Shown here piece by piece: positions 14,675-24,328 of a stretch of DNA of 37,676 nt. Position 1 is the first letter of the stretch; each line of letters opens with the position of its first letter. The notes below the pieces were generated by a model. The model ran no database searches and had not been told where the DNA came from. It saw only the letters and a program-made list of their open reading frames with translations. The stretch is from Mesorhizobium sp. B4-1-3 (GTDB lineage Bacteria > Pseudomonadota > Alphaproteobacteria > Rhizobiales > Rhizobiaceae), in contig NZ_VFTG01000039.1 of assembly GCF_006439355.1 (NCBI RefSeq), forward strand, positions 1 to 37,676, read 5' to 3'. A program made the position numbers and the translations under genes.

Positions 14675-14922
14675 TGGTCGACATCAACCAGATCCCGACC
14701 CGGCGTCCGTTCCACCGCCGCCGCAAGACCTGCCCGTTCTCCGGCGCCAACGCACCGAAGATCGACTACAAGGACGTGCGTCTCCTGCAGCGCTACATTT
14801 CCGAGCGCGGCAAGATCGTGCCCTCGCGCATCACCGCCGTCAGCCAGAAGAAGCAGCGCGAGCTCGCCAAGGCGATCAAGCGCGCCCGCTTCCTCGGCCT
14901 GCTGCCCTACGTGGTCCGCTAA
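14674..14922 (+). CDS. rpsR: 30S ribosomal protein S18
   Basis: This is an 82-residue S18 with the hallmark features: FHRRRKTCPFSGANAPKIDYKD near the N-terminus, then LLQRYISERGKIVPSRIT and a basic AKAIKRARFLGLLPYV end. Length is usual for alphaproteobacteria. It starts within the rpsF stop (TAATG), with GGAGG in the rpsF end as ribosome site, so S6 and S18 are made in coupled amounts. Downstream is a strong hairpin before rplI. Confidence 0.98.
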   Translation: MVDINQIPTRRPFHRRRKTCPFSGANAPKIDYKDVRLLQRYISERGKIVPSRITAVSQKKQRELAKAIKRARFLGLLPYVVR

Positions 14923-14928
14923 TTTCTC

Positions 14929-14952
14929 GAGCGGGCGGTTCGCCGCCCGCTC
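14929..14952 (+). terminator. Strong GC hairpin after rpsR
   Basis: A perfect 10-bp stem (GAGCGGGCGG / CCGCCCGCTC) is closed by a TTCG tetraloop seven bases after the rpsR stop. The following bases (CTTAACC) are not a T run. It may be a weak terminator, a processing site or a 3' stabiliser separating rpsF-rpsR from rplI. Confidence 0.6.
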
Positions 14953-15134
14953 CTTAACCGGCGCGGCGGGCGCGTCGGGTTGACCATCAAATCCCGAGTT
15001 GGGGCGAACAGCCTCTAACTGCCAAGACAGGCAGGACAGCGACAAGAGCGGCAACGCCGCGCCAAGCTTCCTGACCTGTTCCAATTCATTCAGCGCCCAT
15101 CGAACGGCCGGCGCGCAGACGAAGGAACGAAACC

Positions 15135-15719
15135 ATGGAAGTCATTCTCCTCGAGCGCATTTCCCGCCTCGGCCAGATGGGCGAGACCGTCAAGGTCAAG
15201 GACGGGTTCGCCCGCAATTTCCTGCTGCCGCAGGGCAAGGCGCTGCGCGCCAACGAAGCCAACAAGAAGAAGTTCGAAGGTCAGCGCGCCCAGCTCGAAG
15301 CCCGCAACCTGGAGCGCAAGTCTGAAGCCGCCAAGATTGCCGAGACGCTCGACGGCAAGAGCTTCATCGTCGTGCGCTCGGCCGGAGAAACCGGCCAGCT
15401 CTATGGCTCGGTGTCGACCCGCGACATCGCCGACCTGCTCACCGCCGAAGGCTTCACCGTCAACCGCAACCAGATCGAGCTCAACCAGCCGATCAAGACC
15501 ATTGGCCTCTCCAACGTGGCGATCGCACTGCATCCGGAAGTCGAAGTCACCGTGACGCTCAACGTCGCCCGTTCGGCCGACGAGGCGGAGCGCCAGGCCA
15601 AGGGCGAAACGCTGACCACCGCCGAAGCCATTTATGGCGAGGACATCAACGACAACGCCCGGCCGGAGAATTTCTTCGACCCGAACGCCGAATTCGAAGG
15701 CGGCGAAGAGAACGCCTGA
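15135..15719 (+). CDS. rplI: 50S ribosomal protein L9
   Basis: This 194-residue L9 has the N-terminal rRNA-binding domain MEVILLERISRLGQMGETV / VKDGFARNFLLPQGKA at 1-40, the long connecting helix, and a C-terminal domain around 75-150 (GQLYGSVSTRDIADLL, NQPIKTIGLSNV). E. coli L9 is about 149 residues; the extra here is an acidic C-terminal tail (ENFFDPNAEFEGGEENA), which is common in rhizobia. The start ATG is preceded by GAAGGAACGAAACC. It lies 212 bases after rpsR and ends before a classical terminator. Confidence 0.97.
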   Translation: MEVILLERISRLGQMGETVKVKDGFARNFLLPQGKALRANEANKKKFEGQRAQLEARNLERKSEAAKIAETLDGKSFIVVRSAGETGQLYGSVSTRDIADLLTAEGFTVNRNQIELNQPIKTIGLSNVAIALHPEVEVTVTLNVARSADEAERQAKGETLTTAEAIYGEDINDNARPENFFDPNAEFEGGEENA

Positions 15720-15776
15720 CCGGCAGTTTCCGAGGCATCGCCTCGGCTCGCACACGTCCAGGATTTCTGGACCAAC

Positions 15777-15803
15777 GCCCGGGTCTCAGACCCGGGCTTT
15801 TTT
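15777..15803 (+). terminator. Intrinsic terminator after rplI
   Basis: GCCCGGGTCT and AGACCCGGGC form a perfect hairpin directly followed by six T residues. It sits 58 bases after the rplI stop and ends the ribosomal-protein operon before cfa. Confidence 0.93.
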
Positions 15804-15940
15804 GTGCCAAAAGGAACTTTTCGACGCCCTATATCTTGTGCACATTACAGCGTGGCGCGTCGATTGGACGCGGACGGTGCACTTTCGGTCCGGCATTCCA
15901 GTCCGATTACCGGGTGATCCGACTGAGGGGACATTTGGTC

Positions 15941-17221
15941 ATGAACATCCTGTTGAAACACGTTCTTGAACGCCTGGTGCGCGTCGGCGACCTCAAGGTG
16001 ACCGGCCCGAAGGGCACGACGCACAAGTTCGGCGACGGCAGCGGCGAGCCGGTGCATATCCACATCAAGACCTCGCATGCCGAGCGCGCCATCACCTTCG
16101 ACCCGATGCTCGCGGTGCCCGAATCCTATATGGACGGCGAACTCGACGTGCTCGAGGGCGGCGTTCTCGGGCTGATGCGAATCGCGTTCCAGAACATGGG
16201 CTCGAGCGGCATCGACGTGACCTGGTCGAAGGCGATCGAGGGCCTGCGCCACGCCTTCCGCCGGCTGCAGCAGATCAACACCGCCTCTCGCTCCCGCCGC
16301 AACGTCGAGCGGCACTACGACCTGTCCGGCGAGCTCTACAAGCTCTTCCTCGACGAGGACATGCAATATTCCTGCGCCTATTTCGAACAGCCCGACATGA
16401 CGCTAGACGAGGCGCAGCTCGCCAAGAAGCGCCACATCGCCGCGAAGCTGAGGCTCAAGGCCGGCCAGACCGTGCTCGACATCGGCTCCGGCTGGGGCGG
16501 GTTGGGCCTCTATCTCGCCAAGGCCTTCGACGTCGACGTGCAGGGCGTGACGCTATCGACGGAGCAGCACGGCGTCTCCACCGACCGCGCGCATGCGCAG
16601 GGGCTGCAGGACCGCGTGCATTTCGACCTCAAGGATTACCGCCACATCAACGAGCGCTTCGACCGCATCGTCTCGGTCGGCATGTTCGAGCATGTCGGCG
16701 TCAACCACTACCGCACCTTCTTCGACAAGGCCGCGACGCTTCTGAAGCCGGACGGCGTGATGCTGCTCCACACCATCGGCCGCTCCGGCGTGCCGTGGGC
16801 CACCAGCGCCTTCATCCGCAAATACATCTTCCCCGGCGGCTATATCCCGGCGATGTCGGAAGTGCTGCCGGCGATCGAGAAGTCGGGCCTCGTCGTCACC
16901 GACATCGAGATCCTGCGGCTGCATTACGCCGACACGCTCAAGCATTGGGGCGCGCGCTTTGCCGCCAACCGCGACAAGGCGAAGGCGATCTATGACGAGC
17001 GCTTCTGCAGGATGTGGGAGTTCTACCTCGCCGCCTCTGAGGCCGCCTTCCGCTGGCAGGACCTGGTGATCTTCCAGTTCCAGATCGCCAAGAAGAACGA
17101 CACGTTGCCGATGACGCGCGACTATATGGCCAAATGCGAGAAGGCGCTGGAGCTGCGCGACATCGGCCACAAGGAGCCGGCAGCGCCCGCCAAGCCGACG
17201 CGTCGCAAGAAGGTGGAATAG
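15941..17221 (+). CDS. cfa: Cyclopropane-fatty-acyl-phospholipid synthase
   Basis: The 426-residue enzyme transfers a methylene group from S-adenosylmethionine to the double bond of unsaturated acyl chains in membrane phospholipids. The SAM-binding motif VLDIGSGWGG is at 178-187. Active-site residues of the family are visible: C145 in QYSCAYF, E250-H251 in SVGMFEHVG and Y257. The N-terminal 130 residues are the lipid-binding part. The tail is lysine-rich (TRRKKVE). The ATG at 15941 follows GAGGGG ten bases upstream; a longer frame from 15836 has no ribosome site. A CTATAT element at 15829-15834 may be its -10. Cyclopropanation is usually induced by stress or stationary phase. Confidence 0.9.
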   Translation: MNILLKHVLERLVRVGDLKVTGPKGTTHKFGDGSGEPVHIHIKTSHAERAITFDPMLAVPESYMDGELDVLEGGVLGLMRIAFQNMGSSGIDVTWSKAIEGLRHAFRRLQQINTASRSRRNVERHYDLSGELYKLFLDEDMQYSCAYFEQPDMTLDEAQLAKKRHIAAKLRLKAGQTVLDIGSGWGGLGLYLAKAFDVDVQGVTLSTEQHGVSTDRAHAQGLQDRVHFDLKDYRHINERFDRIVSVGMFEHVGVNHYRTFFDKAATLLKPDGVMLLHTIGRSGVPWATSAFIRKYIFPGGYIPAMSEVLPAIEKSGLVVTDIEILRLHYADTLKHWGARFAANRDKAKAIYDERFCRMWEFYLAASEAAFRWQDLVIFQFQIAKKNDTLPMTRDYMAKCEKALELRDIGHKEPAAPAKPTRRKKVE

Positions 17222-17258
17222 AAACGCATTGCCGCTTGCCATTGCGGCCTGACGCCGC

Positions 17259-17288
17259 GAAAAAGATCTCGTTCGCGAGGCCTTTTTC
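17259..17288 (+). terminator. Hairpin abutting the ynfA start
   Basis: GAAAAAG-AT-CTCG pairs with CGAG-GC-CTTTTTC around a TTCG loop, with one internal mismatch block. It has the shape of an intrinsic terminator for cfa and is T-rich on its 3' side. The ATG of ynfA follows directly, and the only plausible ribosome site (GAGG, 17277-17280) lies in the 3' arm. Confidence 0.65.
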
Positions 17289-17609
17289 ATGACCTGCTTC
17301 ATATACACCGCAGCCGCCCTTGCCGAGATCGCCGGCTGCTTCTCATTCTGGGCGTGGTGGCGGCTGGAGAAGTCGCCGCTCTGGCTTCTTCCCGGCCTCG
17401 CCTCGCTGGCGCTGTTCGCTTTGCTGCTGTCGCTGGTCGACACCAACGCTGCAGGCCGCGCCTATGCAGCCTATGGCGGCATCTACATCGCGGCATCGCT
17501 CGGCTGGCTGTGGCTGGTCGAAGGCGCGCGCCCCGACCGCTGGGACCTGGCGGGCGCGGCGCTCTGCATCGCCGGCGCCTCCGTCATCCTGCTGGCGCCT
17601 AGAGCATGA
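17289..17609 (+). CDS. ynfA: YnfA/UPF0060 family inner-membrane protein
   Basis: This 106-residue protein has four hydrophobic helices and the family signature AALAEIAGCFSFWAWWRLE near the N-terminus, with RAYAAYGGIYIAASLGWLW in the middle. YnfA proteins resemble small multidrug-resistance transporters; the physiological substrate is not settled. The usual length is 105-110 residues, so it is intact. The start lies immediately behind the terminator-like hairpin. The stop codon and last two codons (AGA GCA TGA) are supplied by a palindromic repeat, so the C-terminal RA came from repeat insertion. Confidence 0.88.
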   Translation: MTCFIYTAAALAEIAGCFSFWAWWRLEKSPLWLLPGLASLALFALLLSLVDTNAAGRAYAAYGGIYIAASLGWLWLVEGARPDRWDLAGAALCIAGASVILLAPRA

Positions 17610-17651
17610 TGCCGAAAGGTGTGAAGCGGTTTTCGGACGACATCATGCTCT
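17601..17651. repeat. Rhizobial palindromic repeat (AGAGCATGATG...CATCATGCTCT)
   Basis: Outer arms AGAGCATGATG and CATCATGCTCT are perfect inverted repeats of 11 bases. Inside are CGAAAGGTGTGAAGCGG and TTTTCGG, partly complementary. A near-identical element (GAGCATGAT...CCGAAAA...TTTTCGG...ATCATGCTC) is widespread between genes in Rhizobiales as I recall. Here it overlaps the ynfA stop codon. Confidence 0.8.
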
Positions 17652-17678
17652 ATCTCTTCAATTCTAAGAGAGCCTGAG

Positions 17679-18644
17679 ATGGAATTGCCCGCCCCGCTCC
17701 GACAAGGCGTCGACAGCCTCCTGGAGAAGGTGCCGCTGGCAGCGCTGAAACAGGCGGCGCGAACGCTCTCCGAACGATACCGCGCCGAGTTGCGCGACGG
17801 CCGCCTGCATATGAGCGAGGAGATAGCGGTTAAGGCCTATCTGGCGACGCGGCTGCCGGCCACCTATGCTGCGGTCCGCGCCAGCCTCGATGCGCTGGCC
17901 AGTGCGCGACCGGATTTCCAGCCGAAGACCTTGCTCGACATCGGCGCCGGGCCTGGCACCATGCTTTGGGCCACGACAGACGCCTGGCCGGAGCTGGAGC
18001 AGGCGGTTCTGGTCGAAGCAAGCGCCGCTGTACGCAAGGTCGGGCAGTCGCTTGCGGCAGGCGCGATCGCCGCCCGCGCCGACTGGGTCGCCGGCGACGC
18101 CACCATCGATCTCAACGACCTCAAGCCCGCCGATCTCGTCGGCATCGCCTATGTGCTCGACGAAGTCGCGCCGGCTTCGCTGCCGAAGCTCGTCGGTCGC
18201 CTCTGGCAACTGGCCGCCGACACGCTCATCATCGTCGAGCCCGGCACGCCCGCCGGCTGGCAGCGCATCCTTGCCGCGCGGCAGCAACTGATCGAAGCCG
18301 GCGCTCACGTGCTGGCGCCCTGCCCGCACGAAACGCCCTGCCCGCTCGCGCCGCCCGACTGGTGCCATTTCTCGCGCCGCGTCGCCCGCTCGCGCCTGCA
18401 TCGCCTGGTCAAGGAAGCCGACGTGCCGTGGGAGGATGAGAAATTCATCTATCTCGCCGCCTCCCGGCAGCCGGCGCCGGCGCGCCCGGCGCGGGTGCTT
18501 GCGCCGCCGAAGGGCGGTTCCGGCAAGGTGATGCTGAAACTCTGTCAGCCGGACGGCAGCGCGGTCGAGCAGCTGTTCAGCAAGCGCGACGGCGGGTTTT
18601 TCAAGGCGGCGCGGCGCGCGGACTGGGGCCACACTCTGGGATAA
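17679..18644 (+). CDS. Rsm22/METTL17-type small-ribosomal-subunit methyltransferase-like protein
   Basis: This 321-residue protein has a Rossmann SAM-binding motif, LLDIGAGPGT at 85-94, and the family block AYVLDEVAP at 157-165. Four cysteines, C215, C221, C229 and C289, sit with the spacing C-x5-C-x7-C...C. This is the pattern that binds a [4Fe-4S] cluster in mitochondrial METTL17/Rsm22 and its bacterial relatives. Other family features are CPHETPCPL and DWCHFSRRVARSRLHR. The family acts in small-subunit assembly on rRNA, and methyltransferase activity is debated. The start ATG lies 27 bases after the palindromic repeat with GAG upstream. It is monocistronic here, between ynfA and dnaB. Confidence 0.85.
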   Translation: MELPAPLRQGVDSLLEKVPLAALKQAARTLSERYRAELRDGRLHMSEEIAVKAYLATRLPATYAAVRASLDALASARPDFQPKTLLDIGAGPGTMLWATTDAWPELEQAVLVEASAAVRKVGQSLAAGAIAARADWVAGDATIDLNDLKPADLVGIAYVLDEVAPASLPKLVGRLWQLAADTLIIVEPGTPAGWQRILAARQQLIEAGAHVLAPCPHETPCPLAPPDWCHFSRRVARSRLHRLVKEADVPWEDEKFIYLAASRQPAPARPARVLAPPKGGSGKVMLKLCQPDGSAVEQLFSKRDGGFFKAARRADWGHTLG

Positions 18645-18843
18645 AAATTTTCTTGTTTTGTTCTCGTCTGAAGGGCTATCTTTTTCCTCTTCGATTCGAG
18701 TCAATGACCATTCTTTCCACGAGAAAATTTTAGCTGTGAATCGCGAGTATCAAGGCCGGTTCGAAACCCAGTGTTGCATATAAGTCAGCACCGGCTTGTC
18801 CAGTTCTGATATCGAGGAAGCGGGATCGGAATTCGGGGAGATC

Positions 18844-20334
18844 ATGGCAGAAGCAGCGCGAAAACTGGGCGTCGCCGAGCAACCGCTTTATCGCGAGGCC
18901 CCGAACAACATCGAGGCCGAGCAGGCGCTGCTCGGCGCCGTCCTCGTCAACAACGACGCCTTCTACCGCGTCTCCGATTTCCTCAAGCCGGCGCATTTCT
19001 ACGAACCGCTGCACCGCCGCATTTTCGAGGTCGCGTCCGAGCTCATCCGCATGGGCAAGATCGCGACGCCGATCACGTTGAAGACCTTCCTGCCGGCCGA
19101 CGAGAAGGTCGGCGACATGACGGTGGCGCAATATGTAGTGCGGCTTGCCGTCGAAGCCGTCACCGTCGTCAACGCCACCGACTATGGCCGGGCCATCTAC
19201 GACCTCGCCACGCGCCGCGCGCTGATCACCGTCGGCGAGGACATGGTCAACATCGCCTATGACGCGCCGGTCGACATGTCACCCTCCGAGCAGATCGAGG
19301 ACGCCGAGCGGCGGCTGTTCGAGCTCGCCGAAACCGGCCGCTACGATGGCGGCTTCGAGAGCTTCAACGATGCGGTCAAGACCGCCGTCGACATGGCCAA
19401 TGCAGCCTATATGCGTGATGGCCACCTGTCCGGCATCTCCACCGGCCTGCGCGACCTCGACCGCCGCATGGGCGGCCTGCAGCCCTCCGACCTGATCGTG
19501 CTCGCCGGCCGCCCGGGCATGGGCAAGACATCGCTTGCCACCAATATCGCCTTCAACATCGCCGAGGCCTATGTGCCGGCGCAGCAGGCCGACGGCACGT
19601 TCAAGGCCGCCAATGGCGGCGTCGTCGGCTTCTTCTCGCTGGAAATGTCGTCGGAACAGCTCGCCACCCGCATCATCTCCGAGCAGACCGAGATTTCGTC
19701 GTCGAAAATCCGTCGCGGCGAAATCACCGAGATGGATTTCGAAAAACTCGTGGCCTGCTCGCAGACAATGCAGAAGATCCCGCTGTTCATCGACCAGACC
19801 GGCGGTATCTCGATCGCGCAGCTCTCCGCCCGCGCGCGTCGGCTGAAGCGCCAGCGCGGCCTCGACCTCATCGTCATCGACTATATCCAGCTGATGCAAG
19901 GCTCCTCCGCCCGCGCCTCGCAGAACCGCGTGCAGGAAATCACCGAGATCACCACAGGGCTCAAGGCGCTCGCGAAGGAACTCGGCGTGCCGATCATCGC
20001 GCTATCGCAGCTGTCGCGCCAGGTCGAAAGCCGCGACGACAAGCGCCCGCAGCTCTCGGACCTGCGCGAATCCGGCTCCATCGAGCAGGACGCCGACGTG
20101 GTGCTGTTCGTCTATCGCGAGGAATATTACCTCAAGAACCGCGAGCCGAAGCTCGGCACCGAGGAATACGTCAAGTGGGAAAACGAGATGAACGAGGCAC
20201 GCGGCAAGGCCGAGGTGATCGTGGCCAAGCAGCGCCACGGACCGACCGGCACCGTCAGCCTCGCCTTCCACGGCGAATTCACTCGGTTCTCCGATCTGGC
20301 CGAGGAGCATCACCTGCCGGAGAGGTTTGAGTAG
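18844..20334 (+). CDS. dnaB: Replicative DNA helicase DnaB
   Basis: This 496-residue protein has the DnaB N-terminal domain (PNNIEAEQALLGAVL at 20-34), a linker around 150-190 and a RecA-like helicase domain. Walker A GRPGMGKTS is at 222-230, the FFSLEMSSEQL motif follows, Walker B is DLIVIDYIQLM, and LSQLSRQVE(S)R and DLRESGSIEQDADVV close the core. It is the ring helicase that unwinds DNA at the replication fork. The ATG at 18844 is preceded by GGGGAG. An earlier in-frame ATG at 18796 would add 16 residues not typical of the family. No intein is present. Confidence 0.97.
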   Translation: MAEAARKLGVAEQPLYREAPNNIEAEQALLGAVLVNNDAFYRVSDFLKPAHFYEPLHRRIFEVASELIRMGKIATPITLKTFLPADEKVGDMTVAQYVVRLAVEAVTVVNATDYGRAIYDLATRRALITVGEDMVNIAYDAPVDMSPSEQIEDAERRLFELAETGRYDGGFESFNDAVKTAVDMANAAYMRDGHLSGISTGLRDLDRRMGGLQPSDLIVLAGRPGMGKTSLATNIAFNIAEAYVPAQQADGTFKAANGGVVGFFSLEMSSEQLATRIISEQTEISSSKIRRGEITEMDFEKLVACSQTMQKIPLFIDQTGGISIAQLSARARRLKRQRGLDLIVIDYIQLMQGSSARASQNRVQEITEITTGLKALAKELGVPIIALSQLSRQVESRDDKRPQLSDLRESGSIEQDADVVLFVYREEYYLKNREPKLGTEEYVKWENEMNEARGKAEVIVAKQRHGPTGTVSLAFHGEFTRFSDLAEEHHLPERFE

Positions 20335-20380
20335 GCGCTTGCTCGGGACCATAGCAAAAGTGATGAGCGTCGGCGCTTCA

Positions 20381-20544
20381 CGGCGCCCCCCTCTGTCCTG
20401 CCGGACATCCCCCCCACAAGGGGGGAGATTGGCTGCCGCCTTCGCCGGCACTCTTTTCTACAACGTTGAAAATTGGCGAAAGCCGTTGTGCCGTCCGATC
20501 TCCCCCCAAGTGGGGGAGATGTCCGGCCGGACAGAGGGGGGCGC
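20381..20544. repeat. Pair of inverted intergenic repeats between dnaB and radA
   Basis: The left arm (20381-20432) reads GGCGCCCCCCTCTGTCCTG... to ...GGGGGGAGATTGG. The right arm (about 20494-20544) is its near-perfect reverse complement. They flank about 60 unrelated bases, so a very long hairpin can form in RNA. Each arm also has an internal mini-palindrome (CTCCCCC...GGGGGAG). Single or partial units recur at 26847, 37035 and 37582, which identifies a dispersed family like enterobacterial REP/BIME. The right arm lies in the radA leader. Confidence 0.88.
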
Positions 20545-20585
20545 GAAGGAACGCGGCGTCCGCCCAGAGCCAAAAAGGTAACAGC

Positions 20586-21989
<1,404 letters not shown>

Positions 21990-22031
21990 TGCGGCTCGTC
22001 GGGCCGTAGGACAGGAAGTGGGGCGAGGACC

Positions 22032-22709
22032 ATGCCGATTACGCTGCTTGACGGAATTCTCGTCGGCTTCACCCTGGTTTCAGCCATGCTCGCCATGGTG
22101 CGCGGCTTCTCCCGCGAAGTGCTGTCGGTGGTTTCCTGGGCGGCGGCGGCGGCGGCGGCGTTCTTCTTCTACAAGCCGGTCCTCCCCTACGTTCAGCCCT
22201 ATATCGACAACGACAAGATCGCGATGGCGGCTTCCGCCGGCGTCGTCTTCCTCATCGCGCTGATCGTCGTCTCGGTCATCACCATGAAACTCGCCGACTG
22301 GATCATCGATTCGCGCATCGGCGCGCTCGACCGGACGCTCGGCTTCCTCTATGGCGCGGCGCGCGGCATCCTGGTCGTCGCGGTGGCGCTGCTGTTCTTC
22401 AACTGGCTGGCCGGCGCCAAGGCGCCCGCCTGGATCGCCAACGCCAAGTCGCGGCCGTTGCTGGAGACGATCGGCGCCAAGCTCGAAAGCGTGCTGCCCG
22501 AGAACACCGAGGAACTGGTCAACAAATACACGCATAAGGGCGCGCCGCAGGCCGGCGCTCCGGCCACCACCGACCAGCCGGCGGCTGAGCCTCCGGCCGC
22601 CGGCGATGACAACGCGCCGGCACCCGACGACAGCGAGGGCGAGGCACCGGCCGACAACGAGCCGGCTCCAGCGCCTGCCCCGGCTCCCGCTCCAGCGCCG
22701 GCAAACTGA
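22032..22709 (+). CDS. cvpA: CvpA family membrane protein (colicin V production)
   Basis: This 225-residue protein has about four transmembrane helices in the first 135 residues (LDGILVGFTLVSAMLAM, SVVSWAAAAAAAFFFY, VVFLIALIVVSVITM, GILVVAVALLFFNWL) and the family segment MVRGFSREVLSVVSW. The C-terminus is a cytosolic or periplasmic tail rich in Pro, Ala and Glu (PAPAPAPAPAPAN). CvpA lies before purF in many proteobacteria. It is needed for colicin V production in E. coli and affects envelope integrity. The start is 42 bases after radA, with GTGGGGCGAGGACC upstream. Confidence 0.93.
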   Translation: MPITLLDGILVGFTLVSAMLAMVRGFSREVLSVVSWAAAAAAAFFFYKPVLPYVQPYIDNDKIAMAASAGVVFLIALIVVSVITMKLADWIIDSRIGALDRTLGFLYGAARGILVVAVALLFFNWLAGAKAPAWIANAKSRPLLETIGAKLESVLPENTEELVNKYTHKGAPQAGAPATTDQPAAEPPAAGDDNAPAPDDSEGEAPADNEPAPAPAPAPAPAPAN

Positions 22710-22713
22710 AATC

Positions 22714-22755
22714 CAGGCCAGCCATGGCGCTGGCCTGAGGCATTTTGTGAATGCC
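22714..22755 (+). terminator. Two adjacent hairpins between cvpA and purF
   Basis: CAGGCCAGC / GCTGGCCTG (22714-22737) is a perfect 9-bp stem with a 6-base loop. Right after it, GGCAT...ATGCC (22739-22755) forms a second small stem. A T-rich stretch (ATTTTG) lies in the second loop. It could act as a terminator or attenuator before purF, but it has no long T run. Confidence 0.4.
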
Positions 22756-22823
22756 TGACGACGCGCGTTGCGTTCGGCGAGCGATCGCCTTATATGGCGG
22801 CTTTAGCGGAGCTTGAGCACCAA

Positions 22824-24305
22824 ATGGCAGACTCAACGGCAGATAGAGGCAAAGTCCTTTCCGCCGAGGCCGACGATCATTTCCACGACGAATGCGGCGT
22901 ATTCGGCATCTTCGGCCGGCAGGATGCGGCGGCCATCGTCACGCTCGGCCTTCATGCCCTGCAGCATCGCGGCCAGGAAGCGGCCGGCATCGTCTCCTAT
23001 GACGGCACTCAGTTTCATGTCGAACGCCATGTCGGCCTGATCGGCGATACCTTCACCAAGCAGCGCGTCATCGACAGCCTGCAAGGCAACCGGGCCATCG
23101 GACATACGCGCTACGCCACCACCGGCGGCGCCGGCATTCGCAACATCCAGCCCTTCTTCGCCGAGCTTGCCGAGGGCGGCCTGGCGGTCGCCCACAACGG
23201 CAACCTCACCAACGCGCTCACCGTGCAGCGCGTGCTCCAGAAGCAGGGCTCGATCTTTTCCTCGACCTCCGACACCGAGACGCTGCTGCACCTGATCGCG
23301 ACCAGCAAGGAGCGCGATTTGAACTCGCGTTTCATCGACGCGGTACGCCAGGTCGAGGGTGCCTTCTCGCTGGTGGCGATGACGGCCAAGAAGATGATCG
23401 GCTGCCGCGATCCGCTCGGTATCCGCCCGCTGGTGCTGGGCGATCTCGACGGCGCCTGGATTCTCGCTTCCGAAACCTGCGCGCTCGACATCATCGGCGC
23501 CCGCTTCGTGCGCGACATCAAGCCCGGCGAGATGGTGGTGATCACCTCGAAGGGGATCGAGAGCATCTTCCCGTTCGAGCCGCAGAAGACGCGCTTCTGC
23601 ATTTTCGAATATGTCTATTTCGCGCGGCCGGATTCCTCGGTCGAGGGCCGCAATGTCTACGAGGTGCGCAAGCGCATCGGCGCCGAGCTCGCGCAGGAAA
23701 GCCCGGTCGACGCCGACATCGTTGTGCCGGTTCCGGATTCCGGCACGCCGGCTGCGATCGGTTTTTCCCAGGCCGCCGGCATTCCCTTCGAGCTCGGCAT
23801 CATCCGCAACCACTATGTCGGGCGCACCTTCATCCAGCCGGGCGATTCGATCCGCCATATGGGCGTCAAGCTGAAGCACAACGCCAACCGCCGCATGATC
23901 GAGGGCAAGCGCGTGGTGTTGGTCGACGATTCGATCGTGCGCGGCACCACCAGCCAGAAGATCGTCCAGATGGTGCGCGACGCCGGCGCGAAGGAAGTGC
24001 ATATGCGCATCGCCTCGCCGCCGACCAGCGCATCCTGCTTCTACGGCGTCGACACGCCGGAGAAGTCGAAGCTCTTGGCATCGCGCATGTCGGTCGAGGA
24101 GATGGCGGAATTCATCCGTGTCGATTCGCTCGGTTTTCTCTCCATCGACGGGCTCTACCGTGCCGTCGGCGAAGCGCGCCGCGACAACGACCAGCCGCAA
24201 TTCTGCGACGCCTGCTTCACTGGCCAGTACCCCACCCGCCTGCTCGACTTCGAAGGCCACGACAATGTGCGCACGCTGTCGCTGCTGGCGAGTGGCGGGT
24301 CGTAA
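22824..24305 (+). CDS. purF: Amidophosphoribosyltransferase
   Basis: This 493-residue enzyme catalyses the first step of purine synthesis, PRPP + glutamine to phosphoribosylamine. A propeptide precedes the catalytic cysteine C24 (DECGVFGIFG), the N-terminal nucleophile after processing. The glutaminase domain shows HRGQEAAGI and GHTRYATTG; the PRTase domain shows VVLVDDSIVRGTTS. Cysteines in RFCIFEYVYFARPDS, ASCFYG and FCDAC match the [4Fe-4S]-containing B. subtilis-type enzyme, not the E. coli type. The ATG at 22824 has GAG six bases upstream; an in-frame ATG at 22794 is possible. It is likely co-transcribed with the SDR gene. Confidence 0.96.
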   Translation: MADSTADRGKVLSAEADDHFHDECGVFGIFGRQDAAAIVTLGLHALQHRGQEAAGIVSYDGTQFHVERHVGLIGDTFTKQRVIDSLQGNRAIGHTRYATTGGAGIRNIQPFFAELAEGGLAVAHNGNLTNALTVQRVLQKQGSIFSSTSDTETLLHLIATSKERDLNSRFIDAVRQVEGAFSLVAMTAKKMIGCRDPLGIRPLVLGDLDGAWILASETCALDIIGARFVRDIKPGEMVVITSKGIESIFPFEPQKTRFCIFEYVYFARPDSSVEGRNVYEVRKRIGAELAQESPVDADIVVPVPDSGTPAAIGFSQAAGIPFELGIIRNHYVGRTFIQPGDSIRHMGVKLKHNANRRMIEGKRVVLVDDSIVRGTTSQKIVQMVRDAGAKEVHMRIASPPTSASCFYGVDTPEKSKLLASRMSVEEMAEFIRVDSLGFLSIDGLYRAVGEARRDNDQPQFCDACFTGQYPTRLLDFEGHDNVRTLSLLASGGS

Positions 24306-24328
24306 TCGCACTTTACGGAAATTCCTGA

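Noticed and set aside
20380..20545. CRISPR-like array
   Set aside because: Only two inverted arms without regular direct repeats or spacers, and the units are dispersed elsewhere.
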